A stretch of DNA of 64,000 nt from Bryum argenteum (Eukaryota > Streptophyta > Bryopsida > Bryales > Bryaceae). Position numbers and translations under genes: made by a program. Where the stretch lies: positions 34,369,364-34,433,363 of the forward strand of contig CM073322.1 in the NCBI GenBank assembly GCA_037043015.1, given 5' to 3'. The notes under the pieces were generated by a model, which saw nothing but the letters and a program-made list of their open reading frames with translations, searched no databases and was not told the origin of the DNA. Shown one piece after another: positions 61,460-64,000 of this stretch; within the stretch, counting starts at the first letter, position 1; every line of letters begins with the position of its first letter.

Positions 61460-61489
61460 CGCTCACCGCTCACCGCTCTCCGCTCACAC
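61460..61489 (-). repeat. Right terminal inverted repeat of MULE-B
   Basis: It is the exact reverse complement of 45271-45300 and is built of GAGCGGT/A heptamers. Confidence 0.9.
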
Positions 61490-63387
61490 GGTAGCTACGT
61501 CCATCGATCAAGCTAGTACTCCCGAGCATTCCGGCCGATGAGGAAGAGAAGAAGTTTTTGGCCGAGGACCTCGACAAGATGGGACTCTCCGTCGTGCTGG
61601 ACACACCTTGGGGACTTCGCGACGCGGAGATGTTGCGCGAGATCAAGGTCGGCGCGCCGAACCAGTTCGAGGGGACGGTCACAGGGAAGCCGGCTTCCTG
61701 GACGGCCGATCACTGGAGGGCTGTTTACGGCCTGGTCGTAAATAGCGGAGTAGGGTTGTGCGGCCGGAAACACAAGTGGGCGAAGAAGGCTTTCGACGGG
61801 AACCCACACAAAAATAACGACTACGCGGTGGAGGATTGTAAGGAGCCAAGGGAGCGTGCGCTGATCAAGTTTCTAGCGCCGATCATCCACGCGGACAAGC
61901 CGCATCGGATCACCGTCCGGCTCGCCAACACCGTCCTGGGGTCCGTACGAGGAGAGCGGGAAGTCGACTGGAGCATCATCATTCGAAATCTAGTCGCCCG
62001 GCTCGTGGAAAACGTGGGTAAGACCCGGCCTAGCCCGATGACCCCTTTTCTTTATCACTTGTATAAGAAGGAGGAGGTCCTGACGGAGGAGGAGGTCTTG
62101 ACGGAGGAGGAGGAGTCGAATTATGAGATTGCGCTGTCGTCCCAAAACAACGGCGTATTCGAATCGGAGGAAAGCGCGGACAGCAAGGCCGTATACTCCG
62201 ACGATGAAGAGGACGAGGTCAGATCGGACGACGGGGACGTCCAACCGGACGCGCCACAAGAGCCGGCTCACGAGGCAACACCACCGTAGACGGGACCGGA
62301 GGTAATTATTCTTCCGTCCCTGTCCCCTCCTAGGAACCCGACCGAGGCCGGAACCTAGACCGAGCACGCACAGGCTTCGAAGGCCGCGGATGAGGGAGAA
62401 GTTACGGCCGAGTGGGTGAACCCCATGAATCCGAACGACCCCATACTTCCCCCACCCCTTAATCCGTCCGCCAACCATCCGGATCCTATGAGGCGAGCGT
62501 GGCACCATTTTACGGAAGCCCGGTGTCAGTACTTCTTCTACCAAGAACTTATTGCGCACCTATGCAGACTGTTTGGAGTACAGACATTGTTGGAGGTGAA
62601 ACAGAAGTGGGACTCCAAGCCGACCGAGGAGCAGTTCCGGCAGATAGAGAAGCAAATAACGAAACTTGCACTGGACAACAGGCGTCTTCGGGAGACGGTA
62701 AGAAGAAGGGAGGAAGAACTCTTGATCGGCCGGCAGGCCGTGATGACGGCCAACGAGCAGGTCGTAAAGCTCGTCGAGATCTGCGAGACTCCGGCCGAGG
62801 TACTTCAAAAGGCCAACCTGTACGAGGCCGTAATCTTGCAGTCGGAAGTTTTCAAGGCGGAGACTTTCCGGAAGTTCCTCTTGGCGGCGAAGACGTACGC
62901 CACCAAGGTCAAGAAGAACAATGCCGAAGTCAAGGTATTGATCGACTCCGTACGAGAGCGGATGAAGGAGATGGTAACTCCGGCCTTCACGTCTACTCCT
63001 GCGAAGACTCCGAGGCCGGATCCGGTTAAAGTTGAGAGGACGGATGCTGGACCCTCCAGTCCGACCGACACGAAGGGCAAGTCTAAGGGGAAGACGGAGG
63101 AAGGAGCATCCGTCCCAGCGGATTCTCCGGCCAAGAACAGCCGTAACGCGAGGAGGAAGTTCACGTCCGAGGAATACGAGAAGTCTCCTGGAGCCCAGAA
63201 ACTTCACGACATCGGCCTCGAGCATTCAGAAGAAGAAGAGTTGAAGAGCGGGGACAACACGGACGAGGATTCAAGCGAGGACGAGTATATGATAACAAAT
63301 AAGGGCAAGAGGGTCAAGGCAGGACGGATCGCAGCCTCGCCACTAAAGCGGCCGAAGCACGGAGTTAGTTCGCGGAAGAAGAGGTAG

Positions 63388-64000
63388 GACGTACTTAGAG
63401 GTCGGCAGCTAGAGGACGGCCAGGGTTAGGAAGTCGGATTGGAATCCGGCCTAGGACAGTTTGAATATCTTTTTTTGGGGATGCGTGCCGCTTTTTGAGG
63501 AGTAGGCCTTGTAGGCCGGCGCCGCAATCCAGTTAGGTTTCTAAGTCGTTGACTTAAAAGTACTTACAGGTGGAAGTATTGTCACCTAAAACATTCCTTG
63601 CTTAAGTGTTAATCAAACCTTCTTATGTGCATATGCGGTGTGATCATTTCTCTGTCTCCTTTTTGGTTGAGTGCTTGGAAAGTCGTATCTACCGTGTCTG
63701 GGTTGTGAGTTGGGAGTTAGGAATCCGGATTCTTTGTTAGATCGTTTCTGTGGAGTTGAGGTCGGGTTGGGCGTATTCTTGAGTGCCTTGTGTCTTGAAC
63801 TGGTCTAGGTGTCTGAGAGAGGGAAAGATCTGTGGTAAACACTTTACGGTCTGGGAGGGTCTGGGAGTAGAGTGTGTGAGGCCGGATTCCAATCCGACCT
63901 CCAGCTGCCACGGACTTGGGTTCCTCAGTAGTCTCAGAGGACGGATCAAGCACAGTACGTGACCGGAATACGTGTAGACGTCTTCTAGCCGGATTCGGAG
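63388..64000. other. P2 3' region, no gene
   Basis: It matches P1 14715-15327 inverted. It contains GTCGGATTGGAATCCGGC-type palindromes at 63433 and near 63883. Confidence 0.7.

Larger units (their letters stand above)
45258..61502. mobile_element. MULE-B: complete 16.2-kb Mutator-like element carrying a ParB-methyltransferase gene
   Basis: Target duplication ATCGATCAAG is perfect (45248-45257 and 61503-61512) and falls inside the P2 gene, whose frame rejoins across it. Thirty-base perfect inverted repeats starting GTGTGAGCGGAGAGCGG lie exactly 13 bases inside both ends (45271-45300 and 61460-61489). A 10-base duplication fits MULEs. Contents: left terminus, gene Y (minus), gene X (minus) with a palindrome array in its intron, gene Z (minus), transposase (plus), right terminus. 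Gene Y and the transposase have few lesions, so this copy is young but probably no longer autonomous. Confidence 0.9.
45198..63387 (+). pseudogene. P-element protein, P2 copy, interrupted by MULE-B after codon 20
   Basis: Codons 1-20 (MARSASASAQAQEELRISIK) are at 45198-45257. After MULE-B and its repeated target site the frame resumes at 61513 with LVLPSIPADEEEKKFLAEDL and continues to 63387. In-frame stops remain at 62287 (TAG) and near 62356 (TAG). P2 reads Trp where P1 has its first stop, so the two copies decayed separately. The layout is as in P1: conserved core, acidic stretch with a duplicated VLTEEE, coiled coil, and acidic then basic tail. The basic KRPKH/RKKR end would act as a nuclear signal. 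No catalytic motif is seen. Confidence 0.7.
13450..64000. mobile_element. MULE-A: giant Mutator-like element, right end outside the window
   Basis: The left end starts GGGGAATGC at 13450, and 13 bases in comes GTGTGAGCGGTGAGCGG, the same terminal motif as MULE-B. The first 860 bases match MULE-B 45258-46120. It carries genes Y, X, Z and the transposase in the same order and orientation as MULE-B, plus an extra block at about 30.1-40.7 kb. Insertions are P1 (14324-17788), a chromovirus (18811-24983) and P2 (from 44659, itself holding MULE-B). With these removed, about 21.6 kb of MULE-A is visible. The transposase 3' half and the right terminus should lie beyond 64000. All its MULE genes carry lesions, so this copy is dead. 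Confidence 0.8.
44659..64000 (+). mobile_element. Element P2, split by MULE-B, right end outside the window
   Basis: It begins TGTCGGACC inside the MULE-A transposase after the 5-base site TGGAC (44654-44658). Bases 44659-45257 and 61503-64000 together match P1 in inverse orientation. The last window base corresponds to P1 base 14715, so about 391 bases of P2 remain beyond the edge. Confidence 0.8.

Overview
The window is eukaryotic. Coding segments are split by GT..AG introns, there are no operons, and almost every base belongs to a transposable element or its debris. A Mutator-like (MULE) transposase with a WRKY/GCM1-type zinc finger and a SWIM finger, a chromodomain Ty3/gypsy element and a second Ty3/gypsy integrase fit a streptophyte genome (land plant or charophyte alga). 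The sequence does not fix the species. No ordinary host gene, tRNA or rRNA could be supported.

Layout. Bases 1-593 hold the start of a gene running off the left edge. Bases 1426-7467 hold a Ty3 integrase tail and a candidate very long LTR. A broken ORF (7490-8087, resuming at 13180-13449) is split by a 5.1-kb non-autonomous MULE-like foldback element (8088-13169). From 13450 to beyond the right edge lies a giant MULE, here called MULE-A. It has been invaded by element P1 (14324-17788), a chromovirus (18811-24983) and a second P copy, P2 (from 44659). P2 is itself split by a second giant MULE, MULE-B (45258-61502), which is complete, with a 10-bp target duplication and 30-bp perfect inverted repeats.

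The main result is the gene content of the two giant MULEs. Comparing the copies gives four MULE genes. (1) A transposase. (2) A small basic/acidic protein (gene Z) transcribed divergently from the transposase. (3) A small basic protein (gene X), whose intron in MULE-B carries nine long perfect palindromes. (4) A ten-exon gene (gene Y) for a protein of about 1,170 residues that joins a ParB/sulfiredoxin-type domain to a circularly permuted N4/N6 amino-methyltransferase domain. The exon boundaries of gene Y match in both copies. A MULE carrying a ParB-methyltransferase gene and a palindrome array suggests a transposon that marks or organises its own DNA. That role is inference.

MULE-A also carries a 30-41 kb block absent from MULE-B. 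It has a second, unrelated DDE-like transposase gene, a small helical protein whose paralogue lies at the left edge, and a Cys/His-rich gene. P elements have 7-bp inverted termini, 5-bp target duplications and one gene, and fit no class I can name. The chromovirus LTR carries a dense heat-shock-element-like array just upstream of its TATA box. Most ORFs carry stops or frameshifts, so these are decaying copies; MULE-B is the best preserved.
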